This document shows, piece by piece, positions 1 through 10,180 of a DNA stretch of 64,000 nt. Numbering within the stretch: position 1 is the stretch's first letter; the number at the start of each line of letters is the position of its first letter. The position numbers were made by a program, and so were the translations under genes. The stretch covers positions 121,466 to 185,465 of the forward strand of contig VSDK01011369.1 of NCBI GenBank assembly GCA_009767595.1, in the 5' to 3' direction. The notes below the pieces were generated by a model that saw nothing but the letters and a program-made list of their open reading frames with translations, was not told the DNA's origin and searched no databases. This DNA comes from Symbiodinium kawagutii. Taxonomy: Eukaryota; Sar; Dinophyceae; Suessiales; Symbiodiniaceae.

Positions 1-560
1 TTGCGGTCGGTTGCGAACGGTTGCGAACACAGACGCAACGTCCAGCGAACACGTCTCCACCCCCAGACCCCCACTATGAAACGAGAACCCGTGCTACGCA
101 TTCGGGAAAAAAACAACTTCTCAATGATGAGCAAATGACATCTATCTAGACACAAGAACTCAGCATGAACAATAAATGAAAAACTCGTGAGTGATCATGA
201 TAAAGGAGACTGGTGAAGGTCACAAGACATCTATCAAGCAAAAACCAACGCTGGCAACAACATCGGCTAAGATTTTCTGCTTCTTGTAAGGGCAGCACAT
301 AATATGCCCATAATCTGCTTCAACAAATAGGGAGTTATATAAGTCCAGCAGAAATGACAATGACATCCCATGATGTGATAACAACCCTCAAACAAACACA
401 AAACATAAAAAATGCTGTGATGACAGTGGAATCAGGGAACTGGGACTGCTTCAACTGTCTTTTTCATCTAGGGTTCTTCTTAAAAAAAGTCTCACAAGGG
501 TTACCAAATCAACAGCAAATCTGGAGAATGTCCATAACCAAACAATAATGATCATTCTTA
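1..560. other. AT-rich spacer, no feature seen
   Basis: The sequence has no repeat family member, no tandem array and no convincing exon. The short open frame at 354-548 has no coding bias and is ignored. Confidence 0.5.
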
Positions 561-568
561 ATTAGATA

Positions 569-671
569 TGGTTGTTTCTCAGAACAGGGGTACCCCAAAT
601 CATACAATAGCGACATTCATTGTGATAAATCAACCATTTTGGGGCGGGGTTACCTATTTTAAGAAACACCT
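569..671. mobile_element. MITE family A copy
   Basis: The left end reads GTTGTTTCTCAGAACAGGGG and the right end is its approximate inverse (CCTATTTTAAGAAACACC). The interior has the family hallmarks CCAAATCAT and ATAAATCAACCATTTTGGGG. This is a diverged copy. Confidence 0.7.
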
Positions 672-727
672 GTACTGTTACTAGGGAAGCTGCTAGGATC
701 TGCCAGAACTTCAAGGGTACAACAATG

Positions 728-829
728 GATGAACCCAATTGTCGCACTGTTCGAGGAGCACTTCGCCCTCTTCCTCCTGACGCAACACGTCCCGGGAATC
801 CGGTTCCATAAAAACAAAATCGCGTGCTG
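728..829 (+). CDS. Candidate exon / small ORF, function unknown
   Basis: An ATG frame runs 33 codons to TGA. It begins MNPIVALFEEHFALF and ends HKNKIAC. Roughly three quarters of third codon positions are G or C although the surroundings are AT-rich. The frame stays open upstream to about 670, so this may be the last exon of a gene rather than a complete ORF. The peptide is amphipathic with a hydrophobic stretch (ALFLLTQHV). The antisense frame that shares the wobble positions is also open but Cys/Lys-rich and less protein-like. No family is recognised. The MITE A copy at 569-671 lies just upstream. Confidence 0.35.
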
Positions 830-942
830 ATGCGGCTGAGGGGGTTCAAGAGCTATGGTTTTCTAAACTGGCTGGTGGCTTCGACCCATATAACCATGGC
901 CAATTGGTGGTTATATATCATACTGGCAAATAATGATCATTA

Positions 943-1041
943 CTGGTTGGTGGTTGAACCACCCCTCTGAAAAATATGATTTGATCAACCATCCTCGATA
1001 GAGGGGAAAGTGAGAAATGCTGCATTCAAACCACCAACCAG
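943..1041. mobile_element. MITE family D copy
   Basis: CTGGTTGGTGGTTGAACCACC at the left is mirrored by AAACCACCAACCAG at the right. Both outer flanks read TA, compatible with a 2-bp target duplication. A degenerate left-end fragment of the same family lies at about 868-900. Confidence 0.7.
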
Positions 1042-1044
1042 TAG

Positions 1045-1354
1045 TTGTTTAACCATTCTTGTTGGTTATGATCCCCTATCATTACTAAAATCCCCTAATT
1101 ATAAACAAATAATTGGACCATGAAAATCCCCATTACTAAATCCTTTTACCGTCATACCCTCATCAAACCCAAAAATAACTTGATTGTTATATGACCATTG
1201 TTAATGGTCATAACTACCATCAAAACCATTATTAATGCTTATTACCCCCATCACCCCCCCCAAAAAAAACATTTTGATTAAACATGTTTCTTTTTTTTGC
1301 TATTAACCACCACTAACCATTAATAACCATTCCTATTAACCACTACTAACCATC
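1045..1354. other. Spacer rich in AACCATT words
   Basis: C/A-rich sequence repeats CATTAACCATTA-like words and CCCC runs without a fixed period. No gene or complete element is seen. Confidence 0.5.
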
Positions 1355-1465
1355 TTGGTGGCTTATAGATCCCTTGCTAAAAAAAATATTTTTAGTGGTT
1401 CTATGGTAAATCCATCACATCCCAAAAACACTAAAAACCTAAGTTGGTGGGTATAAGCCATCCAG
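1355..1465. mobile_element. MITE family B copy
   Basis: It starts TTGGTGGCTTATAGATCCC and ends GGGTATAAGCCATCCAG, an imperfect inverted repeat. The interior is TTGCTAAAA...TTTTAGTGG, TATGGTAAATCC and a CACTAAAAACCTAAG block. It is nearly identical to the copy at 44993-45092, which defines the element borders. Confidence 0.75.
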
Positions 1466-1502
1466 CCATTAATAACCATTGCAAAACCCATGTTGATCCC
1501 AG

Positions 1503-1608
1503 ACTGGGTCGGTTTCCTACATCCCACCGGGAAGCTGGCGCCACGCGCCTGGCCCCTTGACCTGGCGCGCGTACGTGGCGCGTGGAGTTTCCAAGGCCGG
1601 GGTCAGGG
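1503..1608 (+). CDS. Candidate internal exon, function unknown
   Basis: A GC-rich island follows ATCCCAG (possible acceptor) and is open in the frame beginning GAC TGG GTC. The peptide includes HPTGKLAPRAWPLDLARVRG. About 74% of codons end in G or C. The antisense frame sharing the same wobble positions has an internal TGA, which favours this strand. The donor is not clear (a GTCAGG lies near 1600). No family is recognised. Confidence 0.3.
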
Positions 1609-1629
1609 GCTAACCATGGTGGACCATTG

Positions 1630-1985
1630 ATGAACCATGGATGATCATTGTTCAATGGTTAATTGACTGGTTAGTGGTTAACCAAGTGGGTGATAATCCA
1701 TGGTTAGTCATTGATGAACTGGTCAATCAAGTGGTGAACCAAGTGGGTGATCAACTGGTTAGTCAATGGTTAATTAACTGGTTGATGAACTGGTTAGTCA
1801 ATGGTGAATCAAGTGGGTGATCAACTGGTTAATCAATGGTGAATCAAGTGGTGAATCAAGTGGTTAATCAACTGGTGAATCAAGTGGGCAATCCAGTGGC
1901 TAATCAAGTGGGTAATCAAGTGGCTAGTCAAGTGGTTAATCAATGGTTAATCAATGGTTCATCAAGTGGTTAATCAATGCTTCTC
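1630..1985. repeat. Degenerate tandem array, TGGTTAATCAAGTGG type
   Basis: About 350 bp are built from variants of GGTTAATCAAGTGG / GGTTAGTCAATGG with a loose 12-15 bp spacing. No unit is exact for long, so this is an old or slippage-prone array. Confidence 0.75.
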
Positions 1986-1989
1986 TGTG

Positions 1990-2730
1990 GTTAAGTTGCC
2001 AAGGACTCCTGTCTCGGCTGGAATTTCCGCAGGGTGAACTGTCAAGGCCGGCTTGCAGTAACAATTTCGGGGCCAGCTATTTCCACCACATCCAAAAGCA
2101 CATGTGATGTTTTGGGTGTGGCACTGGTTCCAATTCATGTCGATTGGTTTAGAATCCAGCTAATATGAGCTTTACTAAGAAGCCGAAAGCATAGAATGAA
2201 GCGAAGCCTTGCAGTCTTTCCGTGTCAGCATAACTTCTTCTGCGTTCCTTCCTACAGGGGCAACTTCAGGGTGGGCAAAGGAATGCAAAGGAAACAATCC
2301 CCATGAACCTACTTTTTGAGATTGATTGAGCCCGCTGAAATACGATCTCGCCACGAAAGGAGCTAGCATGACAATGGTTGGTTCGTAGAGCCAGGGTTTC
2401 CTGATGTTTCTTATGGTAGCTGGAACCCAAGTAAAGAATAAAACCAATGCTTGCCACCCTGTGTTTATCTTTGAAGGAAAGATGACTCCCAATCCTAAAT
2501 CAGCCTAAATGCCCAATGAATTACTTTGGGTCGAAATAAAAACTTGTCAACCAGGGTGTTCTGCACGCAGAAGAGAACCATTTCCGGCACCTCATTGTAT
2601 CTTGATGCTCATCGTCAGAAATGAACCAATGCGTAAATAATACCAATATAAGAAACCACAAATCAACGGACAAGCCAAGAATCAATATCAATCAATCATT
2701 ATTAATTACTCATTCTTCGCCACCATTCGC
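1990..2730. other. Spacer, nothing firm
   Basis: Mixed-composition sequence contains minus-strand open frames of about 100 and 63 codons (2175-2492 and 2266-2457). They overlap each other and lack codon bias. A pyrimidine-AG (TTCCTACAG) at about 2258 could be an acceptor but no exon could be supported. Confidence 0.4.
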
Positions 2731-2733
2731 CAC

Positions 2734-2827
2734 CTGGTTGGTGGTTTCAACCCTATGAAAAATATTTGTCAATCAACCAACCATTCGTTGATACCAGTGA
2801 ACATAAAAAATGTTTGAAGCCAGCAGG
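2734..2827. mobile_element. MITE family D copy, right end degraded
   Basis: It begins CTGGTTGGTGGTTTCAACCC with the typical TATGAAAAATATTTGTCAA continuation. The right terminus is reduced to GTTTGAAGCCAGCAGG. A family C element follows at once. Confidence 0.65.
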
Positions 2828-2863
2828 ACAACTTGAGGTCATCGGCATCCCCCCCAGCTGTTT

Positions 2864-3051
2864 GGCTATGGGTCAAAACCCCCTACCCCTGGTTCCCTAT
2901 CATTAACCATTGGTTTCCCTATAGAATGGTTGGTCATTATCCCCACTATTGGTTGGTTAATATTGACCCAACTCGCCATTAATATTGACCCTTAGCCACT
3001 ATTGGTTGGTTATTAACCCCTATTATTGTTGGTTAATTTTGACCCGTAGCC
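2864..3051. mobile_element. MITE family C copy with GTTT target duplication
   Basis: GGCTATGGGTCAAAACCCC opens the element and TTTGACCCGTAGCC closes it. The flanking 4 bp are GTTT on both sides (2860-2863 and 3052-3055). It is longer than other copies because the right third (GGTTGGTTAATATTGACCC) is duplicated internally. The sequence just after it (TTTGAAGCCACCAACTGG) resembles a family D right end, so it may have landed in or beside a D element. Confidence 0.75.
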
Positions 3052-3114
3052 GTTTGAAGCCACCAACTGGCGGCCACTGTGTCAATCACCGCTCCAATCA
3101 CCGCGGATCTTCAG

Positions 3115-3318
3115 CTGCACTGTCTTTCTCCGGCGCGTTTTGGCAGCCGCTGCTGGTGGGGAACCGCCCGGACGAACCACGAGTTGCAACAGGCACCCAG
3201 TGGAGGGGAACTGCGGTTGATGCAGAAATGGTTCATCCATGGCATCCCCCAGAAAATCTTGTTTTGCGTTGAAGGAAACACAATTTTTGGGATGGCCACC
3301 TTTCATGGAAAAACTTAG
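3115..3318 (+). CDS. Candidate exon, function unknown
   Basis: After GGATCTTCAG the frame CTG CAC TGT is open for 67 codons to TAG at 3316-3318. The stretch ELRLMQKWFIHGIPQKILF is typical of a folded protein, and G/C endings dominate its codons. Two other frames are open over the same island, so the frame choice is tentative. No family is recognised. Confidence 0.28.
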   Translation: MHCLSPARFGSRCWWGTARTNHELQQAPSGGELRLMQKWFIHGIPQKILFCVEGNTIFGMATFHGKT

Positions 3319-3752
3319 TCATGAGATCTAAACCCATGTGTTAGAATTAACAAACTCTTAACCAACTTAGCTGGTATAGACCACTTGGTCTCTTAACCAA
3401 CTCTTATCTATCTCCTCCGACAGGCCAAGAGCTTATGACAAGCGTTGATTCATCGAAGCTTTTACAGGTCACCAGGTCAGGGTCAATCATCCTGGTCGTT
3501 AACCATCACCTCGGAGAATTTCAATCACGGAAACCGAGATTCAACACCCTATGTCACCCCTGTGCTCCCTATGATCTGTTAAATCATCCTACCTAGCTTG
3601 GTGATTAAGAGGTTCAGACCCAAGCTCATCCTGTGCCAAAGACAAACATGGAGCTGTCACAACCAAGAAAGAAACTAGCAGAAACAAATCCATACAGGAT
3701 CAAAACTAGTAGAATATGTAAATATAAAATATACAAATAAATAAATAAACAT
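3319..3752. other. Spacer, no feature seen
   Basis: No repeat family member, array or exon could be supported here. Confidence 0.45.
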
Positions 3753-3884
3753 TTGATCCTATGCAAACACCTTACTCCACTGGCCACTCAACTAGCAGAC
3801 TCCGGCCACCCGACAGTCTTTGCCACTCGCCACATTCGGCTCATCCACACAGTTGTAGTGGTACGGCCTAGCAGCGCGCAGCAG
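3753..3884 (+). CDS. Candidate exon ending at CAG|GTAGAC
   Basis: The open frame reads ...DSGHPTVFATRHIRLIHTVVVV... and reaches a consensus-like donor, GCAGCAG|GTAGAC, at 3884/3885. It sits in a local GC-rich island. The 5' border is uncertain; AACTAG at about 3793 is one possible acceptor. Function is unknown. Confidence 0.28.
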
Positions 3885-4367
3885 GTAGACGGTTTATCCA
3901 CCCATCATTTGCAGAGATTCAGCCATCTTCGGTGGTGCAGGATTCTATTGAACAGCAGAAGCTCACAATATGAAGTAATAAAAACATATATAAATTACAG
4001 TAAATAGCACCTGTAATCTCATTATTGAATGATAATCGTAGCAATAGTCACAATATGGCAAGATCAACGAAAGCACCACCACAGGGCCTAGCTGTTGATA
4101 TCGCTGGGCTCCGGCAATACTCTCTTGATCACAGAGATAATATATCGATGAATAACCCAATAGACTTATGCAGAGTCCTGTTTTGGATGATATAACAATT
4201 GTTCTGTTATTTTGTATCTCGGATGTATACTATTCTTATAATGAAGTGTTCTATTTCTATACTATTTTTATGATGAAATGTAGGATGATGCAGGATGATG
4301 TAAGCCATTTCTATACCTCAACAGAGTAAACAAACGCTCGCTTCACCTGACTATGACTACAACTCAG
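3885..4367. other. AT-rich spacer
   Basis: No supported feature. TATA-rich sequence contains direct copies of GGATGATG near 4270-4295. Confidence 0.4.
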
Positions 4368-4511
4368 GTCCCCAGCGTCGAGCAAAACATGGGTCGCGCT
4401 TCCTGTGCCATGGAAATTGTTGGGTTTCCGGGCGCCGCGCGACACCGCGCGACACTCCAAGCCATGCATCAGAACTCACTGGGCGAATCATCTCCAAAGT
4501 TTCAACTATGA
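4368..4511 (+). CDS. Candidate exon, function unknown
   Basis: TACAACTCAG is followed by an open frame GTC CCC AGC GTC that runs 47 codons to TGA. Residues include VEQNMGRASCAMEIVGFPG. Codons end mostly in C or G. A second ORF (4508-4612) starts on the overlapping ATGA, so a frameshifted or alternatively spliced continuation is possible. No homologue is recognised. Confidence 0.3.
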   Translation, partial: VPSVEQNMGRASCAMEIVGFPGAARHRATLQAMHQNSLGESSPKFQL

Positions 4512-4612
4512 AAGTTTTTCGCATTGGCTTTTCTGGATTTCGGAAGTTGAGCAAACTTCCATGGATGGCGCGACCTCCTCCCATTCGGGTACATGTCGAA
4601 GACGGTGCTTGA
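4508..4612 (+). CDS. Short ORF of 34 codons overlapping the previous frame
   Basis: ATG at 4508 overlaps the TGA of the preceding frame (ATGA). The peptide starts MKVFRIGFSGFRKLSKL and is basic and amphipathic. CGG|GTACAT inside it at about 4590 could be a donor. This may be the same coding exon in another frame, or chance. Confidence 0.2.
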   Translation: MKVFRIGFSGFRKLSKLPWMARPPPIRVHVEDGA

Positions 4613-5249
4613 AGAATGACATACCATACCTGACAGTGAAATTGAGTGAACAGAATTGAGAACAGCGTAACACAGCTATCCTGGTTAGTTCATGGTTGCT
4701 TGATGGGAGACAACCAAAGGCATGATGTTCACCATCGCTCTATTGACTAAAGTGATAGCAATGGATGTCAGAGTCCAAAATCATGGTTTGTGGTACCTGA
4801 AACCAACGTACACACGAAGAGAACCAGCAAAATAGCGTAGAAAGGAACGACGCAAACAACACCCAACCATGATAGAGATGCAGCTATCAACAATACTAGT
4901 GGATAGAACCTCCAAAAAAAATATCCCATGATAATCCTCTAGAAATACCAGGCAGGTAAACGGCCCTCTGTCAGGGGAAAACGGCAACTAGGTGTTCACC
5001 ACTGCTGAGGAATTCACATTGTCAGCATCCTTGTCATCGTCCGGATTTTCACTATGCTGGTCAGCATGATCATCATGAACACTTGCTGGTCGGCAGTTGG
5101 AACCAGTGTCCCTAACAAATCATGAAACGCAATCCGTCCTGGCTCTGCTCACGGAAACGTGAATATTCAGCAGTCCCTAGCACTCACTGCATCAAACTTT
5201 TGTCCGAAATCACACAACCATACAACCATCATGCTTGGGAACCATGGCG
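4613..5249. other. Spacer with one weak minus-strand frame
   Basis: The minus-strand frame at 4781-4987 ends in TTTCAG|GTACCA and encodes a hydrophobic segment (FFLEVLSTSIVDS). It has AT-ending codons and no other support, so it is not called. Confidence 0.35.
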
Positions 5250-5519
5250 TCAACCACCTTTCTCTACCATTACCGATGATTTTGATACTCTGAGGAATGG
5301 TCCTCCGGTCATCAGCTGCGCGTCAGCCCAACCAATGGGTCCCAGGTACCATGATGACAGGTTCAGGTGCGCATCTTCCATGGCAGGGAAAAGATGTCCT
5401 GCAAAAGGGCTGAGCTCAAGGGCCCCCCTGCCCCCCCCTAGGCGCGCTGTGCCCTCCAGGGTGAAACCCCTCTGGTTGGTCAGCGGTTGCGGTGGGGGCT
5501 CCGTGCAGCTTGAGGCCAT
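5250..5519 (-). CDS. Candidate coding segment of 89 codons, strand uncertain
   Basis: This minus-strand ATG frame contains FPAMEDAHLNLSSWYLGPIG and a possible donor GAGAAAG|GTGGTTG near its end. The plus strand is also open across the island (5122-5532, proline/arginine-rich). The minus reading was chosen because its composition is better balanced. This GC-rich island is one of the longest open stretches in the first 8 kb. No family is recognised. Confidence 0.28.
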   Translation of the reverse strand: MASSCTEPPPQPLTNQRGFTLEGTARLGGGRGALELSPFAGHLFPAMEDAHLNLSSWYLGPIGWADAQLMTGGPFLRVSKSSVMVEKGG

Positions 5520-5532
5520 GGCACCAGCCTAG

Positions 5533-5747
5533 TGATGGAAGGGTACCGAAGAATGCTAGGCTCCAAAATGGAAGAACTTCAATCTGGAATTCCAAAATTG
5601 ATGGAAATCTATGCAATTTCACCAATACCCATTGGTTGTCATATCCGATCAGCGGCACACCGTCCGACCTTGAACTGGTACTTGCCAAACTCTCTCAGGA
5701 TCCCAATACTCCTGGAGGAAGCTCTGATGCAGAATAGGCACCAGTAA
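5533..5747 (+). other. Region open in several frames
   Basis: Two plus-strand frames and one minus-strand frame lack stops over about 200 bp. The plus frames end at TAG 5735-5737 (…ELVLAKLSQDPNTPGG…) and TAA 5745-5747. Coding is possible but the frame cannot be chosen. Confidence 0.25.
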
Positions 5748-6039
5748 CCGTAGCTTCGCAAGCAAATAGGAATGAGTTTGAATACTGAAATTATCATAAA
5801 TTATCTGGAGATATGAAATAGAAAATCGTTGGTATTCTCCTCTTGTTTCTGCTTTTCCCCTCTCGCCTTCCTTTCTCCGCCCCTTCGCAACAGGAGAACA
5901 TCTTCCATGTTTCAAATTGAGTTTGGAAGTATGCAAATGATTTTCATCCATGTCGGACGGGAACTTGGAATTTTTCCGTGGTGGTTTCATGAAAGATGCG
6001 AAACCCTCCTTCTGCTGAACATGTGTTTGTATGTATGCT

Positions 6040-6064
6040 CGCATGCATGCATGCATGCATGCAT
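6040..6064. repeat. (GCAT)n microsatellite
   Basis: About six uninterrupted GCAT units occur; they are self-complementary and can form a cruciform. Confidence 0.9.
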
Positions 6065-6268
6065 CCACCTATGTACTATACAAACCTGCATATCTATAAA
6101 TGTAAATCCAGACGCTATGTTCTAGAAAACATGACTCATGTCAATATTATAATTACAGTACAATGTATCCAGTATCAAAATATATCATATATCCTCTCTT
6201 TAAAGACTATCAACGCGTACTGGTTCATAATGGCAGCAACTACTATACCATCAATATATCACATGTAT
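6065..6268. other. AT-rich spacer, no feature seen
   Basis: No supported feature. Confidence 0.4.
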
Positions 6269-6364
6269 GGTGGTTTCTCAGAATAAGGGACCCCACATCA
6301 TCCAATGTTGACCACCAAAATAAACCCACGACCTTTCGGGTACCCTACGGCCTGACAAACCACC
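6269..6364. mobile_element. MITE family A copy
   Basis: GGTGGTTTCTCAGAATAAGGGACCCC opens it and GACAAACCACC closes it. The CATCCAATGTTGACC core is typical of the family. Confidence 0.75.
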
Positions 6365-6638
6365 ATATAGTAGCTGTTTTACCACTATTGCTGGTGACCA
6401 CCCCCTACTATTTACTACTATAATCCCCCAAAAAGCCACTATCATACTGTATATGATCCACAAGTTTCACCGTATATACCCTATCATTAACCATGATACT
6501 CCCCTTAAAAAACGACCAAGGAATTTATTTCAACATATTTCAACAATTAAATATCCAATAGAATAACGATTATAACCCCTTTGAATTTGATATTCTAGAT
6601 CTATCCTATACTCAAATACTAAAAGCCATCAACATATA
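6365..6638. other. Spacer with degenerate MITE debris
   Basis: CCCC-runs and TTAACCAT words follow the A copy. No complete element is seen. Confidence 0.4.
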
Positions 6639-6727
6639 CTGGTTGGTGGTTTCAAACCCGATGAAAAAATTCGTTAACAACCATCTGTTGATAATTGCAA
6701 AAAAATGTCTATCAAACCACCAGCCAG
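6639..6727. mobile_element. MITE family D copy
   Basis: CTGGTTGGTGGTTTCAAACCC opens it and CAAACCACCAGCCAG closes it. A second right-end fragment (CAATCAAACCACCAGCCAG) lies about 130 bp downstream at 6864-6882. Confidence 0.75.
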
Positions 6728-7227
6728 CAATTGTTTGACCATTGTAGGTGTTGGTCATTATCCTCTATCATAAACCACAACTACCCCCATCAACCACTAT
6801 AACGATATACTTAACCATTACTGTTGATATTAGCCGCTATAACCCCCTGCAAAATGCATGCCAATCAAACCACCAGCCAGATGCTCCAACCATTAATCAA
6901 AAACATTGTTGGTTACTACCCCCTGTCATTTGCCATTAACCATTCCTAGCCAATATAAATCATTGCCACCATTCTTACTCATCTGTGGATGCTCCCACCA
7001 TTAGCACCTACTTTTTACCATTTGCATAGCCATTTACGATTTGCCATCACTAGCCATTATTAGCCAGATGCTCCCACCATTTTGTTTTAAGAATTGCCAT
7101 TTTGTTAAAAACAAATTTTTCATTATAGGTTATTATAATCGAAAGACATTAATAACCATTACTAGGCATAATAAAAAAATGGTATAGCCATTAATAACTA
7201 CAAGCCATTAACCACCAGTTATTTCAG
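6728..7227. other. Spacer rich in CCATTA / ACCATT words
   Basis: GCCATTAACCATT-like words recur at irregular spacing, with a repeated CCAGATGCTCC(A/C)ACCATT motif near 6878 and 7066. No gene is seen. Confidence 0.5.
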
Positions 7228-7323
7228 GCTAACAACATTAATAACCTTTCATGTTCCCACCACTCCCCCGCGCCTCCCGGAGGTTCAGCTCGATGAGCAA
7301 ATAGTTCTGCTCGTTCGCCTGGA
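7228..7323 (+). CDS. Candidate exon between TTTCAG and GTAACC, strand uncertain
   Basis: TTATTTCAG precedes an open frame that includes RLPEVQLDEQIVLLVRLE and reaches GGA|GTAACC. Nearly every codon after 7255 ends in G or C. The antisense frame, which follows CTCCAG, is equally open and shows NEQNYLLIELNLREAR, so strand is unresolved. Three-base periodicity in GC supports coding on one strand. No family is recognised. Confidence 0.33.
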
Positions 7324-7399
7324 GTAACCAAGACCTGGGCTCGGTTGCTAAACGGCAAGCTGGCCGTCGCGCCCGGGAATGCAGCTGGCCACGGGGGAT

Positions 7400-8392
7400 T
7401 TTCGTGGTTTCACTCTGGTTAATAGTGGTTAGTAACATGAAGTTAAAATAGTTGATAAGGGTGAATCATAGGGGAGTATCGCGAACAATAAGGGTTCAAC
7501 ATATTTAGATTAAATCATGGTTGAAAGTATCTCAATAGAATCTGGATAAGCATGTTTTCTGAAATTGATGGTCTGAATCGTGCTTACCTGAAAAGATACA
7601 ATGGTTGAGATAAAAAACAAAATCCATCAATATCAACTTCAAGAATAACAACACCAACAAATAAGTATTTTTCATAATCTATAAAATTTAAACAATGGTT
7701 ATGAGTTTGTTAAAAACTGGAGGGCCAAACATTTCCATTTGAAGATGATATACATCCTTGTACATTGTGGTTAAAAACATTTGTTTCAACAAGTCCGTAT
7801 CACTCTCCGATAGGCACAAGATGACCCATCTGTTCTCAAAACGTGGTACCTTCTAATTGGCCAGAAATAGCCGTGATTAAAACGGAAACCATCCGTTTTT
7901 AAACTACACAATGGGTGACCTGCATCAAACAAAATCATATTTTCCGAGACTTTTCAACAACAGAAGATGAATAACACCAGTCTTGCATGATACACATTGC
8001 GAACATATTGTGAACTCCGGAATCCGGAAGATATCGTCGCATGCTGACTTCCAACCTAACACATTTTTCACCAAGCGATCAATTGGGCAGCCCCGGACAA
8101 TCTTGCCTCTTTTTAGACATGTTGCAAGAGCTCGCCGCAATAACACAAATCAAGAAGGACCAGGAAGGTTGGATTGTTTCAAAAATTTTCACCTAGGATC
8201 AATCACCATTATCAGAGACCACCAACCATGAGCCATCAATGGCCTACCATTCACAAATCGTTATACAACCAGCAGCACTTCCTCCATTTTGACGCCGAAG
8301 CTTTCCACTGACCGGCCCTTCCATGAAGTAAGGGCCCCGGACTCGGGACAATTTATTTGCCCGTGGCAATGGGGGAAAACTATTTTCAATAA
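7400..8392. other. Spacer with unresolved open frames
   Basis: AT-rich sequence lacks repeat elements. Both strands are open around 7925-8231 (73 codons minus, 82 codons plus) with no codon bias; neither is called. Confidence 0.35.
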
Positions 8393-8584
8393 GCGGTTGG
8401 TGAGCTTTGTTGGAACCCAAGTTTGAAGATGGCAGCCCCTCGAACAAATATAGATTTGGTCAAGCCATGTCAGGCCACAATGGATGTGCCCTACACCCTC
8501 GCTGAACTCTTGAAATGGCAAGAGCAAGAGAGAAAGGTCCCAAGTAGGTTGCCGACACCAATTTGGGATCAACAAACTTGGTGA
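8393..8584 (+). CDS. Candidate coding segment of 63 codons
   Basis: An open frame preceded by TAA contains an internal ATG at 8429 and ends in TGA at 8582-8584. The C-terminal part includes PYTLAELLKWQEQERKVPS, a plausible amphipathic helix. CTTG|GTGAAG overlaps the stop and could instead be a donor. The minus strand is also open (8261-8668). Function is unknown. It lies just before the compositionally distinct block that starts near 8.85 kb. Confidence 0.3.
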   Translation, partial: AVGELCWNPSLKMAAPRTNIDLVKPCQATMDVPYTLAELLKWQEQERKVPSRLPTPIWDQQTW

Positions 8585-8854
8585 AGTTGGTTCCCAATGG
8601 TTCATAGCGTGCAAATGTTGTTCGGAAAACAATTTGGCCCACGTGAAATTTAAATACCCAAAAAACATATATCATTTTCTTGCGGGATGTTGGGGGCTAT
8701 GATCCCTTTGGGACTTGCAGAAAAAATACCCAAAGAGTAGATCCAAACAAAAACTGTGTTGCCCGTTGTCTGTGGTTGCCGGTGGTTTGCTCGATTTTTC
8801 GTTGTTCGCAATTTTTGGTCGGCATTTTGGCCGCTGCTATTAAAGGTTTTCCCG

Positions 8855-8868
8855 TGACAGCCGGGCGC
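8855..8868 (+). repeat. Left arm of 14-bp perfect inverted repeat
   Basis: TGACAGCCGGGCGC here is the exact reverse complement of 13750-13763. Both arms sit just outside matching word arrays, giving a mirrored structure about 4.9 kb wide. Confidence 0.6.
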
Positions 8869-8902
8869 CGGCCAGGTTGGGGGTTTGTTGGGGTATGGGT
8901 GA

Positions 8903-9028
8903 GCCTATGTCGGCCTTATGTTGGCCCTATGTTGGCCCATGTTGCCCATATGTTGGCCTTCCGTTGGCGTTACGTTGGCCTAATGTTGGCCGGCCTTATG
9001 TGACCCTATGTTGGCCCTATGTTGCTTC
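8903..9028 (+). repeat. TTGGCCCTATG word array
   Basis: About eleven units of TATGTTGGCC(C/T) type occur, with variants GTTGCCCATA and GTCGGCCTTA. The reverse complement of this vocabulary fills 13546-13716. Confidence 0.85.
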
Positions 9029-9294
9029 ATTTTGCACAGTTGTTGACAATTTTCCTGATTTCTTCCGTTCCCCGAGGCCAGCACCTTGAAAAATTACGGT
9101 TTCTCAAAGTCCACAAAAATGTCCCCGGCGGCTGCCACGGAGCCCCAAACCTGTAAAAAATAATCTTCTTGAGGCAGACTGCAAAAAAGACACCGTAAAT
9201 TACGTGGGCCTGGGTCGGGCGGAGGTTGGGCGGATTTAAAGGCACCGGCTACGTTGGGCCCACGGTAAAACGATGTTGGCCGATCTTGGTCCCG
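9029..9294. other. GC-rich inter-array segment
   Basis: This segment separates the TTGGCC array from the G/T array. It contains further GTTGGGC words (about 9222, 9256) but no supported gene. Confidence 0.4.
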
Positions 9295-9546
9295 TGGTTG
9301 TCGTTGTTGTCGTTGTTGTCGTTGTTGCTCTTGTTGTTGCTGTTGTTGTTGTTGTTGTTGCTGTTGTGGTTGTGGTTGTGGTTGAAGTGGTTGTGGTTGT
9401 GGTTGTGGTTGTGGTTGTAGTGGTTGTGGTTGTGGTTGTGGTTGTGGTTGTGGTGGTGGTGGTGGTGGTGGTGGTGGTGGTTGTTGTTGCTGAGGTCGTC
9501 GTCATCGTTGTCGTGATGGTTGTTCTTGTTGTTGTGGTTGTTGTGG

Positions 9547-9592
<46 letters not shown>

Positions 9593-9773
9593 GGTTGTGG
9601 TTGTCGTTGCTGTTGTCGTTGCTGTTGTCGTTGCTGTTGTCGTTGCTGTTGTCGTTGCTGTTGTCGTTGCTGTTGTCGTTGCTGTTGTCGTTGCTGTTGT
9701 CGTTGGTGTCGTTGCTGTGTCGTTGCTGTCGTTGCTGTCGTTGTTGCTATCGTTGCTGTGGTTTTTGCTATTG
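9295..9773 (+). repeat. Strand-asymmetric G/T array
   Basis: Nearly 480 bp of the plus strand use almost only G and T, in TTG, GTGG and GTTGTGG units, with occasional C. At 9601-9705 a 12-bp unit (TGTCGTTGCTGT) repeats about nine times in register. The poly-valine/leucine and poly-threonine frames that cross it are low-complexity artefacts. Confidence 0.95.
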
Positions 9774-9776
9774 TTG

Positions 9777-9926
<150 letters not shown>

Positions 9927-10170
9927 TATTATTATTCTTATTATTTTGAATATTGTTAATATTTTATTACTATTATCACTATTATCATTACTATTATTAT
10001 TGCTATTATTATTATTATTATCATTATCATTATTATTATTGTTATTATTATTTTGATTTTTGTTTTTATTATTACTATTGTTACTACTATTATTATGGTT
10101 ATCTTTATCATTTTTATGATTCTTATTATAATGATTATTATCATCATTGTTGTTGTGGTTGTTCTCGTAG
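9927..10170 (+). repeat. Imperfect ATT/TAT-rich continuation
   Basis: The (ATT)n array decays into TATTA(C/T)TATTATCA variants and ends in another short TTGTTGTGG stretch near 10150. Confidence 0.85.
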
Positions 10171-10180
10171 CTGTCGTCGT

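Noticed and set aside
354..548. 64-codon plus ORF near the window start
   Set aside because: AT-ending codons, no splice or start context and no protein-like features beyond an open frame.
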